DNA from: Bugula neritina
Taxonomy: Eukaryota > Bryozoa > Gymnolaemata > Cheilostomatida > Bugulidae
Direction of reading: 5' to 3'
Length of the DNA stretch: 64,000 nt
Assembly: GCA_964035545.1 (NCBI GenBank)
Contig: OZ037766.1
Span: forward strand, 13,319,222 to 13,383,221
The position numbers were made by a program, and so were the translations under genes. Every line of letters starts with the position of its first letter. Within the stretch, counting starts at the first letter, position 1. The notes under the pieces were generated by a model. It saw nothing but the letters and a program-made list of their open reading frames with translations, did no database searches and was not told the origin of the DNA. This document shows positions 54,169 through 64,000 of the stretch, one piece after another.

Positions 54169-55602
54169 CTAAAAATGAAAATTTAATTCAGGCAGGTTTT
54201 GCAAACAGTCCACAATGTATATCATGAAGTTATTTATTTGCAGACTAGTTGGTGTGCATTTTGATTGGCCATCATAAGAACCTTCCAGATTGAATAAAGA
54301 GAAATAATTTACCACATCTTCTTCTGCATCCAAAATTTTGTGCTTTAAATAATTATTCATCATTTATCATTATTTATACATCATACCAGAAAGCTATTGC
54401 TACATATGCACAACTTTATGATATTACTTGATCATATCACAAAAGCAGCAGCTGTCAACCTGGGTGCTTACTCCTGCAGTTTTGTTCAATATATAACAGA
54501 AGTCATTAAATTAACTAACATAGTGATAGAAAGAATAGATTATTCCGAAAAAAATATTGACGTGGGTTTCGTAGTATAGACAAGTTGTGATATTATTACA
54601 GTATTTATCCCCCTTATAACGGAGAATGTGCATCAGTACCAATTACTTGTGCTGATAAAATTCAAAACTCAGTTCAAGACTGTTATCACAACCCCAAAGA
54701 CTACGAAAACTACAAATTACAGTCAAAATATGAATATGGGTGTGTTTGCCTAATTTAGTACAAACTGGGAAAAACAAGGCAAAAATTATTTTTTGCTTGA
54801 AAATTACAAAATTTGCCCAACTGATGTAATTTGACCTGCTGAATTCAAATATATATGTAAAAAATTGATTTGAGTGGGTAATCCAACAGTTTGATGCAAA
54901 TAGGTATATGACATTACAGCAACTTCAGTATACATAGAGCATTAGCTTTAGGCTGGTAAGATTGTTATTCGTTAGCTACAAAGTAAAATAAAACAGAAAA
55001 TTGATTTAAAACCGGTTGTAAAAGGGAAAATTGTTCAAATTTATTCATCATAAACAACTATGAGTACATATATTGTGTGAATGTTTCATACACTAATTTT
55101 TTTAGCAGAATAGAATTGATTGATTTTCTACATAATCAGATGCATTGCAAAAGAAATTATTCATTTACAAACTGAAAAGATACAATTGAAATTATTACAA
55201 TAAAAAATATGCTATTTTTTATAATTGTATAAGTTTTTTCAGTCTTCGGCCAACTTTTCAAAATTATCTTCGTCTCACTCTCTGTTATACTCCGTAACTG
55301 CCATAACGGATAACACCTATAATAAACATTATTTCTTTAAAAAAGTCTTAGTGCGTATATGATTTGCAAAATATCTGAGTCTATTTTACACTGAATATAA
55401 TCATTAGCATTTATTTTCTATAATTGATGGATTATAATAATCGTTATCATGACGATATTGATAATCATCAATTTCAAACTCAAACTGTAATTGTAAAAGT
55501 TGGACTTTGAGTAAGTCAAATATTAACAACTTGCAACTCCTACTAACTATTATTACTTATAAATTAAAACCACCAAATGATTAAATGTCATGAAACACTC
55601 AC

Positions 55603-55903
55603 CTATTTGTAGGATGTAGGTTAATTGAGAGAATTAGGAATATTTTTTCGTTTATTTCAACAAGTCAATTGAATTTCAATGCGTCAGATTAATCTCTCTC
55701 AAACTTGAATTGCAATATTTCTTCGTGAAATTTGACAAATAACTATAATTTCTATGCAACAATATAATTAACAACAAATTTTCAATATTTATTCAAAATA
55801 AAAATAAAACTTTAGAGGAATTAAATTTAGTTTTTATTTTTATTACAAGACTTTTGAAAGTAAGTCGCTTAATAAATAGACAACTCCGCAGTAATTTCGC
55901 GCC
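55603..55903 (-). promoter_or_regulatory. Candidate CTPS non-coding first exon and promoter
   Basis: A strong donor (AATAG then GTGAGT) at 55603/55602 could pair with the acceptor before 54168, giving a leader intron of about 1.4 kb. Upstream, TTTCGCGCC at 55895-55903 matches the E2F consensus and lies in a locally GC-richer patch. No TATA box is seen. This is inference from signals only; the transcription start is not located. Confidence 0.4.
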
Positions 55904-57129
55904 ATTTGGTTATCCATTTGCACGGAGAGGAACGGAGAGGTGAACTTTGAGTTAACTTCAACATTCAAAATCACATTGTATGCAAACACGCCAATAAAAC
56001 CGGGCAATATGCATATTATTTAAAAGAGAAAAATATATTCTACAAAATGAAATGAATAATGTGAAGTTTTAATGAACTTGATAAAAATTATGTCCTGTTA
56101 AATGTACAAAACCTCTGAAACTTCAAAAATGTCACTAAGATATTTAGTACAAAATACCACAGTAAACTTCAATTTCTTAGTCAAATGTTGAACGCATATT
56201 ATCAATGTTTGTTTTTTCAGATTATTTAGAGGATTTTACACAAAATAAGTGTAATTACAATCTTTCACAGCTAAAAAATACTGAAATTAGACAGCTTAAA
56301 AATTTTATGTTTGGCATTAGGGATTTGTACTAAATTAAGTGGACATAGCCATATGAAGTGTTTATGATATTGAAACCTAAATTAAATGACAACATTGTGA
56401 TTTGTGATTAGCACAATTTGTGAATTACCGTGTCTATGAAAATAGGCATATTGATGAAATAACAATGACGATCACATTCAATAGATTAATAACAAAATGA
56501 ACTGCGATTCAAATACTATACAGACAAATTCTCAATTTGCTGCTATGATCTTATGATTATCATCTTAATTCAAGAAAGCAACTAAACATATCCAACAGTT
56601 TAACTTTATGACTATTTAATATTAGCATGCTTATGGATATCTAATACACTAAGTTCAAATTTATATCACTATTAGTATCTAATTTTTAGTTGATCTAATT
56701 GAAATTTTATTCAAATTTCCAAAGCAGTCAGTATCCATACGAAGTTAATGGTTTGGAAATTTAAGGAGAACCCCTCAAATATGAAGTAGAAAAAAATTAA
56801 AATCTAAAAAAAATAACTTCGTTTTCAATTGTAAAACCTCAAATTCTACATTTTACATATAACATAAGAAACAGAATGTCTTATATCGGACAACCTTATC
56901 TTGGGGCTACCATTTTTCCATTTAAAGCAAGTCAAAATGGGAAAGCTGAATGTTTGAGTCACCAAACCTAGTATTAGTAAAATAGGATGTGCTAAACCGA
57001 CTAAATTCCAAATTGTAAATTCGAATTGCATAAAATATTGAAATCAGTAAAAAATGAGTAGGAACTTTAGAAGTTGAAAATAAAACTAACCAAGAAATAA
57101 AAATTGAAATTTTGCTAGAGTTCTGGTAG
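55904..57129. other. Intergenic AT-rich DNA
   Basis: No gene is supported. Short ORFs have no splice context or recognisable similarity. Composition is AT-rich, without tandem structure until the satellite block that follows. Confidence 0.5.
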
Positions 57130-57965
57130 TGTAAAACTAAATGTGTAAATGCTACAATTACTACTACTATTACTATAACTACTTAGTATTGATATATAAC
57201 AAATATTAGTATTAGCCATATTAATATTACTATAACTATAACCTAGGTGAGTATAACACTATAACAAAAAGTATTATATTAACTCATTTAGTATTAGTTA
57301 TTGTTAAACTTAATGCTATGTAATTGTACTTATACAGTTATAGCTACTCATAGTCATTATCATAATGAGAATCAATCATAATAATAAATAAATATTATTA
57401 GGCTACTATTATTATTTAGTACTATGATTAAGTTATAGTAATACTAATAGTAATACTAATAATAAAACTAAATGAGTAAATGTAATGCTAATACGAATAG
57501 TAATACTAACAGTATCACTAATACTAATAGTAATAGTCAGACTCAGAGTCATACTAAAAGTAAAATGATGACATTTACTATAAGTGAGTATAACTAATAG
57601 TAACAGTATTACTATTACTATTAGTATTACTATTAGTAAATGTTATCGTATTAATTTAATTCTATTACTAGTGGTATTACTATCTCATTCTTAAACTTAA
57701 AGCTAATCTTTTAAGATAAAATATTCCTTTGGGCTTGACTTAAAGCCAAAGTTACATTTATCATTTATGATCATGATGATGATGACGGATGATCTATTAG
57801 TATTAGTATTTATAAACTTAAACTTCAACTTAAAGCTAAGCCAACAACTTTTGTTTCTCATTTTAATTATCATAGTAATACTAATAATTTACTAATACTA
57901 CTAATACTAATACTAATAGTAATACTAATAGTAATACTAATAGAGTAATACTAATAGTATTAGGT
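57130..57965. repeat. Degenerate TAATACTAATAG satellite
   Basis: Long stretches built from imperfect 3- and 6-bp units (ACTAATAGTAAT, TATTAGTATTAC), interrupted by short unique segments near 57720-57770 and 57840-57870. Same composition and words as 25500-25860 and 59330-59660. Confidence 0.7.
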
Positions 57966-58654
57966 AAATCAAATATCCTTTAGCCCCGCCTACTTTCGCA
58001 AAATCGAGTGGCATCGATAGCCCGAGCAAAATCTGGAAAGCGTTCAGTACAGAAAACCTGTTTAGACCTCTTTTTGATTTGCTAATAACTTTTAATATAG
58101 TTCATGCAGAGAAAATTTGAAGATATCATTGTGTAGCAGAGCCTTATATTAAACTGATTTTATGATCACGAACCCCTTCAAATCCTCTGCTCCTTGTGGT
58201 AAGGAGTGTTAAAATATAGTAAAAATCCATATTTTTCAATCGATAATTTAAGTTATAATTTGTGACAGATATGTAAAATGAATATATTTTAAAACCATCT
58301 CTAAGGGTTTTCTATCAATTGAAGTATTAATATGATGATATTATGCTTTAGCTATTTAGTTATAATGATTTAAGTCGAAGGCTATGCTCAAGACTTGTAG
58401 ATTTTTGAGATAGCTATTACGCTATTGTTGCTAAACGCATGAAAATAAGTGGGTTCGCTAAAGCATTCATGGCGTGAAGATTTAATTGCTCGGGTAACTG
58501 GTTGAACGTCATAAATTTACAAGCTAATATCTGCACTTGTAGTTGATCTTGCCTGTTGAAAGTGCATTGAAGTTCACTCAAATTTTTTTGTCTACCGATC
58601 TAACCTAAAATTAAACTGTAAAGCGTTACTTGAAAATTATCATTTGATGTACCT

Positions 58655-58830
58655 ACTAATAGTAATAGTCATAGTGATAGTACTACTACTAGTACTAGTA
58701 GTAGTAGGCCATTCTGATTTTGATGAAGATTGTCAGTCTGAGTCTGGCAATCACAATTAGTACCATTCACAATAAATTTGATCGGTAGAATTGGAAGTTA
58801 GGCTATTAGTATTAGTATTAGTATCTGTAT
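58655..58830. repeat. Further copy of the degenerate satellite
   Basis: Contains TAGTACTACTACTAGTACTAG-type runs and GTCAGTCTGAGTC, related to the CAGTCTGAGTCACT word of the clusters at 25.8 and 59.5 kb. Confidence 0.5.
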
Positions 58831-59329
58831 TCACTATTTCAGTATTTGAATTTCAGAAATTATATTTAAAAATTTATTTATAATAAATATAATAATATTA
58901 TTATTAATATCCATATTCATATTGTTGCAAACTAAGAGCTGGGCCATGACCATTGAACCCTGCAGGCTACAGCCATTGTTAAGAACGTGTGCAACAGAGA
59001 TAACAAGAATAAGCTTACAGTTGAAGAATATTAACTATTAAGTTTAACACTAACAGTTGAGTATTGAGTAAGCTTTGTCACAGCTCTATCGGCATGGCAA
59101 ATAATATTATGACCTTGATCTACAAATGTAGTCATATTTAAACTGGATAACTCAGAGTCGGGTAAAATAATATATCTTATAATGTATCACAAGGCCTAAG
59201 CTCCGTCATAGTATCTGAAAACTAATATTACTGGTTACACTAGTACATCCGTTTCTCTTGATAACCATAATAGCGTGTTATTTCTAGTTGGCAAGTATGC
59301 TACAAGTACAATATGAATATAAATATTAT

Positions 59330-59660
59330 TAATACTACTACTAATAGTTAAGTTAGTTATACTTAGAGTAACAGTAAGTATGACAATAACTATAATACTA
59401 ATGGACTAGCTCTATTAGTTATAGTCATACTCATAGTCATACTGACGGTTTAATTCCAGATAGATGACCCCCAGATACTCACACTCAGTCTCACAGTGAC
59501 AGTCTGAGTCACTGATTCTGATAGTGATAGTCTGATAGACTTACTTTTAGTTTTAGAGTCCCGGTATAACATTAAGTGTTTAACTGGGATTTATTTATCT
59601 GGAATGACACCATACTGATACTGATAGTGACTGAGAGTGAGTAAGACTAAGACTAAGAGG
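59330..59660. repeat. Satellite cluster with inverted ATTCCAGATA flanks
   Basis: Starts with TACTACTAATAG-type words, then CAGTCTGAGTCACT (59500-59513), and ends in GACTAAGACTAAG repeats. A core at about 59453-59610 is bracketed by ATTCCAGATA and its reverse complement TATCTGGAAT, which may mark a small foldback unit. Confidence 0.5.
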
Positions 59661-59664
59661 GTGC

Positions 59665-60186
59665 AGGTCATTTCGTACATAGGACTAGGTCGTTCCGTAC
59701 CCAATTTGAATTTTTCAGGTCGTTTCGTACACATCTGATAGGTCGTTTCGCACACATCAGTTTAAATTTAAATTAAATAAAATACATATGTTTTAATCTT
59801 TTTTTGTTATTTCATTATTTGGTGTATGAGAAGACGTAGTACAGCAATGATAGATTAAGATTAATATAAACATTAATGTTGATTAAAATAAAACCAAAAT
59901 GAAAAACATAGTAGCGTGTTCAATAAATAAAATAATTATAATAATCATAATGATTTATAATCATATAAAAATAAATATTAAAATTATTAATGCATTTACT
60001 GTTTAGTTTCATCATAATATAAATATTAATATAATTATAATAGAGTAATATAAAACATTGATCAAAAGGTGACATGGGATACAATAAATAAGTAAACTAG
60101 TATTTAACTTTCAAGTGGTTATCCAGTGGATTAATTTATTATTTATTTTGGGTACGAAATGAATAGCAGTTTGTGTACAAAATGAC
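59665..60186. mobile_element. Possible small foldback/MITE with iterated ends
   Basis: Four direct copies of an AGGTCGTTTCGTACACAT motif (59665-59680, 59687-59700, 59717-59734, 59740-59757) face two inverted copies (GGGTACGAAATGA at 60150-60162 and TGTGTACAAAATGAC at 60172-60186) across about 390 bases of AT-rich filler. It has no ORF of note. The ends read GGTCATTTCGTAC and GTACAAAATGAC. No clean target duplication was seen, although both flanks contain GACTAAGACT. Terminal subrepeats are typical of foldback elements. Confidence 0.6.
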
Positions 60187-60210
60187 AGTAACCCGACTAA
60201 GACTTTGACT

Positions 60211-60247
60211 TTAAGTTTATGTCTATTACTAATAGACATAAACTTAA
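60211..60247. repeat. Perfect 37-bp palindrome
   Basis: Arms of 18 bases (TTAAGTTTATGTCTATTA and its exact reverse complement) around a single C at 60229, 24 bases outside the iterated-end element. Confidence 0.95.
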
Positions 60248-61523
60248 TAGCCACAATGACATTGTGATTGACAATAGACATAGTTAATAATGTTATGAAA
60301 ATGAAAACATTAAATTTGACATGTGTATAATTTAAATAAAGATTATCATTATCACATTCTGTCTTAGGAATATCAGACAAAAATACTAATTAAGTTTAAC
60401 TGTTAGCTTTAACATCATTTATAATTGTAAAGTCTAACAAGTAAATAAAAAGAAAATTAATTAGCTGACTAAAATGAAAATATGTTGACAAATTGGTAAT
60501 ATGATTTTTAAGTATAAGACTGGTATTTGATCTCTGAGCTTAGGAGCTCTACTAAGCAGATGGTAGTCTTGCCAGACCAAAACCAATATTTGAAACAAAT
60601 AAGTATAGTCAAAAATGAGCATGTGGCATTGTGATTGTCCATTCAGATAGCACCACATTTCCAGCCAACCCCAACACTGGCCATGCCTGGGCATGTCCTT
60701 TTCTAAGGAGAATGGCCAGATGTTGACAAACACACTTGGTTAATCAATGGGTTATTATGACAGCTGTTTAATAAATATTAGTACTCATTGTCCTTTAAAT
60801 AATATTTAAGGATTAGTCTTATAATTTATGTGCACTACTTAGGCGATGTGGCTAGCTATAAGTTAAGTATTAGATTTAGTACACTAATAGTTATAGTTAT
60901 ACTTGTAGTAAAAGTAGAGGTAAAACTAAATAACCGCTGTACTAAATGTAATACAGAGAATAACTGTAGATTTAAATTAAATATAAATATGAAATGAATG
61001 TAATAATTATAATATCAAATTTAATATTAATATAATCATCTCACCTGGTAAAAATTAGAACACTCTCACTCTCTGTTAATAGGTTCAGGTTGATGGCTCA
61101 AAATTCATGAGTGCCTCTAGCTCTCGGACTTGTGTTATTTTTGTTTGAGTTTGTCATCGTGAAAATCATATGTTGAGCTAAATGTATTCTAGCAAGTCTT
61201 TTTATTTTTCAGTAAGAAATTTTTCAAGGATTAACTTCTTTGCCCACATGGCATTGGGCTTTAGGACAAGTTTTTACCAAATAGTATGTTTGGTCACATC
61301 TATTTATTTATTTAAAATACTCTTTATTTAAGCAGCAATATAAGAATGTATGTTTATGGGATTTTGACTACCAATTGGTGTGTCGTAAATTCGAAACAGC
61401 AATATAAATATTCTTTATAAACATATATGTTCTTCTCAGCATCATTCAGCCTATTTTGTTACTAGGAATATCATATAAGAAAATTCTTTTGATAACAATT
61501 TAGTCTTTTAGCCATTCTTGATA
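60248..61523. other. Intergenic AT-rich DNA
   Basis: No gene is supported. A short stretch near 60870-60940 again has the ATAGTTATAGTTATACT composition of the satellite. Short minus-strand ORFs around 60111-60733 have no recognisable similarity and no exon signals consistent with a gene. Confidence 0.5.
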
Positions 61524-61531
61524 CTCTAACT

Positions 61532-61819
61532 CAGAGATGTCCAGCCTGGTGTGAAGGCCACATTGTACACCTTAGCTTGAGCTGGGGGGCCATAGCATTA
61601 GTATTTTCAAGTTGCTTTATTCCAAGTTCCCATGAATCATTACACATTGAAGTCCCAATAACTACTGCAGCCTGGATGTTTTGTTGCATGTATATAAATA
61701 AGGCATTAAAAAGTGTTATTTCCACTGTAATTCATATGTGTGCAAAGTAAATGTATAATTTGTTATGCCTTTGAGGGCCACATAAATAGAGGCCCTGGGG
61801 CCGCCTGTTTGACAACCTG
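61532..61819. mobile_element. hAT-superfamily non-autonomous element (MITE)
   Basis: A 288-bp element with hAT-like ends: CAGAGATGTCCAGC at the left and GTTTGACAACCTG at the right (reverse complement CAGGTTGTCAAAC), plus GGGGGCCATAG and GAGGGCCACATAAA/GGGGCCGCC motifs inside each end as in many Charlie-type elements. It is flanked by a perfect 8-bp duplication CTCTAACT (61524-61531 and 61820-61827), the hAT hallmark. There is no coding capacity. It lies about 0.4 kb upstream of the sepiapterin reductase start. Confidence 0.88.
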
Positions 61820-61827
61820 CTCTAACT

Positions 61828-62244
61828 GGTAGCCTCTCACTTCAAAGTATTACTCTTAACATTGGTCTCTTTTTCCAATCATTTTCACTCTATAACCTGC
61901 TAGTTATGCAGTGGTAAATGGTCACAACTTGCTAGGTTCCCTCCAAGTTAACAAAAGATGTAGTCCAAGTTACCAGTCTATGGTTTTAAAGCTATTATAG
62001 CATTTTTTAAGTTACAGTAAATGTAATATAACTGTAAACAACCCTAGCAGCATTTATATTATAAAGTATTAACCTCAAAACTGCACCTTTACATGTTGTA
62101 TCAACTCTTTTTTTATTTTTCTTATAGCTAATCTAGTTTTAAATTTGATACTGCTGCCTGTTATCTTCCCAAAATATAATGCTTTATTTTATAGCAACAA
62201 TAACTACTTTTAGGTGTTGAACCACCTGTGCCAACCAATGAAAT
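61828..62244 (+). promoter_or_regulatory. Upstream region and 5'UTR of sepiapterin reductase
   Basis: Two possible 3' splice sites (TTTTATAG at 62194 and TTTTAG ending at 62213) suggest a spliced leader exon, but no donor could be assigned. An upstream ATG at 62238 opens a six-codon frame that ends at 62258, overlapping the real start, and might lower translation. Confidence 0.35.
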
Positions 62245-63744
62245 ATGGGAATCTTTGATCTACCCATTTGTGTTATTGTAACTGGAGCCAACAGAGGTTT
62301 TGGAAGAGAACTCTGTTTTGTGATCAGCTCTGAGCTTCCAGCAAACTCTACTTTAGTATTATTAGGTCGAAACAGAGATGCCTTGGAATCTGAGAAGAAA
62401 GAGTTAGCTTCTAAAACTCCATCAATCAACATCTTGATATTTCATAACTTTGAATGCAATGGGCTTGATACACAATCACTACGTCTATTTTTCGATCAGC
62501 ATGATAATCTCTTTAAAGATCTATCCTCACTTTTGTTGATACACAATGCTGGAAGCGTTGGTGACCCCTCCCAATCTTGTGTGGATCTCGATTTACCTCA
62601 AGTTACTGATTACATGAATATAAACTTTAATTCGATGGTCGCTACAAACAGCATTGTACTGAACAAGTTTGCTTCTTGCAAACATAAAACTGTTATTAAT
62701 ATATCGTCATTACTAGCTACTCAGCCTAGTAAAAGCCTTTCACTTTATTGCAGCTGTAAGTTCTCCCATTGTATTTTTTATTTTCTCACTGCATCTTTTA
62801 CAAAATTATGCCTTCGAGGAGTTGTCATATCACTAAATTTGTAAAACTGCCTGAATATCTTCTAGAATCTATTAAATCATGTTGGTAAATATATTTTGTT
62901 TTCTGGAGGTTTTGTATTGCACATATAGCACCTTAAAATCTATAAATAACTGTATGGACAATGGTCACTGTTATAATTTGTGTGATTTCTCAACAACCTA
63001 TGACCAAACTAATTTTAGCCTATAAGATCTCATTAAATAGTGTTTTTGGTAGCTTTATTCAGACAAAATTATCCCAGATTGAACATTTGTAGCGCGTCTT
63101 CTGATTACATCAATTACACTCCTTTTTCCTATATGAGGAAGAAATGCTAGCTTAGATAATGAACCAATTTTACTGGAACAAAAGTCAAAATTCAATTTAT
63201 GTTATTTCTGCAATGGGAATTTACAAACTTAATTGTTGAATGTTTTATATTTTTGCTTTTGTTTTTGATTGAAGGTAAAGCTGCCAGAGATATGTTCTTT
63301 AAGATACTGGCAATAGAACAGCCTTTGTGTAGAGTGCTCAGCTATGCACCTGGGCCCATGGAAACTGCCATGTTTAACCAAATCCGGAATGAGTCATTTG
63401 ATGATGAATTAAAAAAAATGTTTCAAGGTAAATTCAAATTTTGCATTTTTATATATTCTGCAACCTAAATATAGAGTATTTTTCTCAAAGTAAATTGTGT
63501 TTTTAACACTGTAGCTGTTAGCCATAAAAGTTAAAATTGGATGCTGAAATAAGTAGAATACTATTTTGCATTTACAATGCCCCATTTTAGTAGCTTAATG
63601 ATTAGTAAGCAAGTTAATATTCTGTTTATGGCGTGTTTAGATATGGTACCTGTAAACATGACTGATTCTGCTAAGAAGTTGATGGCACTTGTTAAAGAAG
63701 ATAAGTTCACTTCTGGTGATCATGTTGATTACTTTGACTCCTGA
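62245..63744 (+). CDS. SPR: Sepiapterin reductase
   Basis: Three exons, 62245-62755, 63275-63427, 63641-63744, giving 255 residues (human 261). An NADPH-dependent short-chain dehydrogenase that makes the last reductions to tetrahydrobiopterin, cofactor of aromatic amino acid hydroxylases and NO synthase. It shows the Rossmann motif TGANRGFG (13-20), HNAGSVGD, and the catalytic Ser155, Tyr168 and Lys172 (YCSCK). The specific signatures SLLATQPSKSLSLYC, KAARDMFF, YAPGPMETAM and the C-terminal DHVDYFDS match sepiapterin reductase rather than other SDRs. Asp251 corresponds to the substrate-binding Asp257 of the human enzyme. Start chosen because MGIFDLPICVIVTGA gives the usual short N-terminus. 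The acceptor of the second exon is GAAG; the CAG sites nearby do not keep the conserved CKAARD. Confidence 0.93.
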
Positions 63745-63918
63745 AGGTTCACATCAGATTGGTAAAGAAATCTCTTAACTGATAATGGCGGTTACTGTGC
63801 AGTATTCTAGCATGATGGGTACAACTTCTTTTAAATGTTGTTTTTTCTAAAACACTCACTTTGATTATACGCAGAATCATTGTAAAGTAAATCTAGACTG
63901 AAGCATAAGATATTTTAA

Positions 63919-63924
63919 AATAAA
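63919..63924 (+). terminator. Poly(A) signal for sepiapterin reductase
   Basis: AATAAA 175 bases after the stop codon, giving a short 3'UTR. Confidence 0.6.
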
Positions 63925-64000
63925 ATGGACATTATCATTTTATTTTGTGTTGTGGAATTTGATTCTATGATGGTCTTCTTCTGTCACATTTATATCATGT

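Noticed and set aside
62238-62240. Upstream ATG as the SPR start
   Set aside because: It opens only six codons before a stop; the next ATG gives the conserved SDR N-terminus.
1-64000. CRISPR arrays, operons or other bacterial systems
   Set aside because: No regularly spaced repeats, Shine-Dalgarno-led ORFs or clustered genes; introns and poly(A) signals show nuclear eukaryotic DNA.

Overview
This is an intron-rich, AT-rich piece of animal nuclear DNA. It has metazoan gene families, GT-AG introns of a few hundred bases to about 1.8 kb, and AATAAA signals. Family content (an FHOD formin, a ZNF395/GLUT4-enhancer-factor protein, an ERp72-type PDI, CTP synthase, sepiapterin reductase) fits a bilaterian invertebrate. 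I cannot assign the phylum. Exons were assembled by hand from splice signals, reading-frame phase and remembered similarity to family members. All five gene models keep frame across every junction; four are complete.

Layout. 279-22152 (-): 21 exons of an FHOD-type formin. Its GBD/FH3 region sits at the left edge, FH1/FH2 lie off-window, and the GBD is preceded by an extension of about 1,660 residues. 22153-26977: presumed 5' end and shared upstream region of two divergent genes, with a degenerate satellite and a pure (AGT)31 array. 26978-35068 (+): seven-exon ZNF395/SLC2A4RG/ZNF704-family regulator, convergent with 36203-41446 (-), an eight-exon PDIA4/ERp72 gene ending in KDEL and carrying an ERSE-like box upstream. 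41833-45586: a palindromic transposable element of 3.75 kb with a 4-bp target duplication. 46386-54160 (-): CTP synthase in eleven coding exons, with one GC-AG intron, a tRNA-derived SINE and a 17-bp-arm hairpin in introns, and a probable non-coding first exon near 55.6-55.9 kb. 57-60.4 kb: repeat-rich DNA with the same degenerate satellite, a small element with iterated ends and a perfect 37-bp palindrome. 61532-61819: a hAT-type MITE with a perfect 8-bp duplication. 62245-63744 (+): sepiapterin reductase in three exons.

The genes have unrelated housekeeping and cytoskeletal jobs and form no operon or pathway. The most unusual content is the palindromic element, the very long formin N-terminus with an unrecognised Trp-rich region, and the high share of AAG 3' splice sites (8 or 9 of about 46 acceptors).
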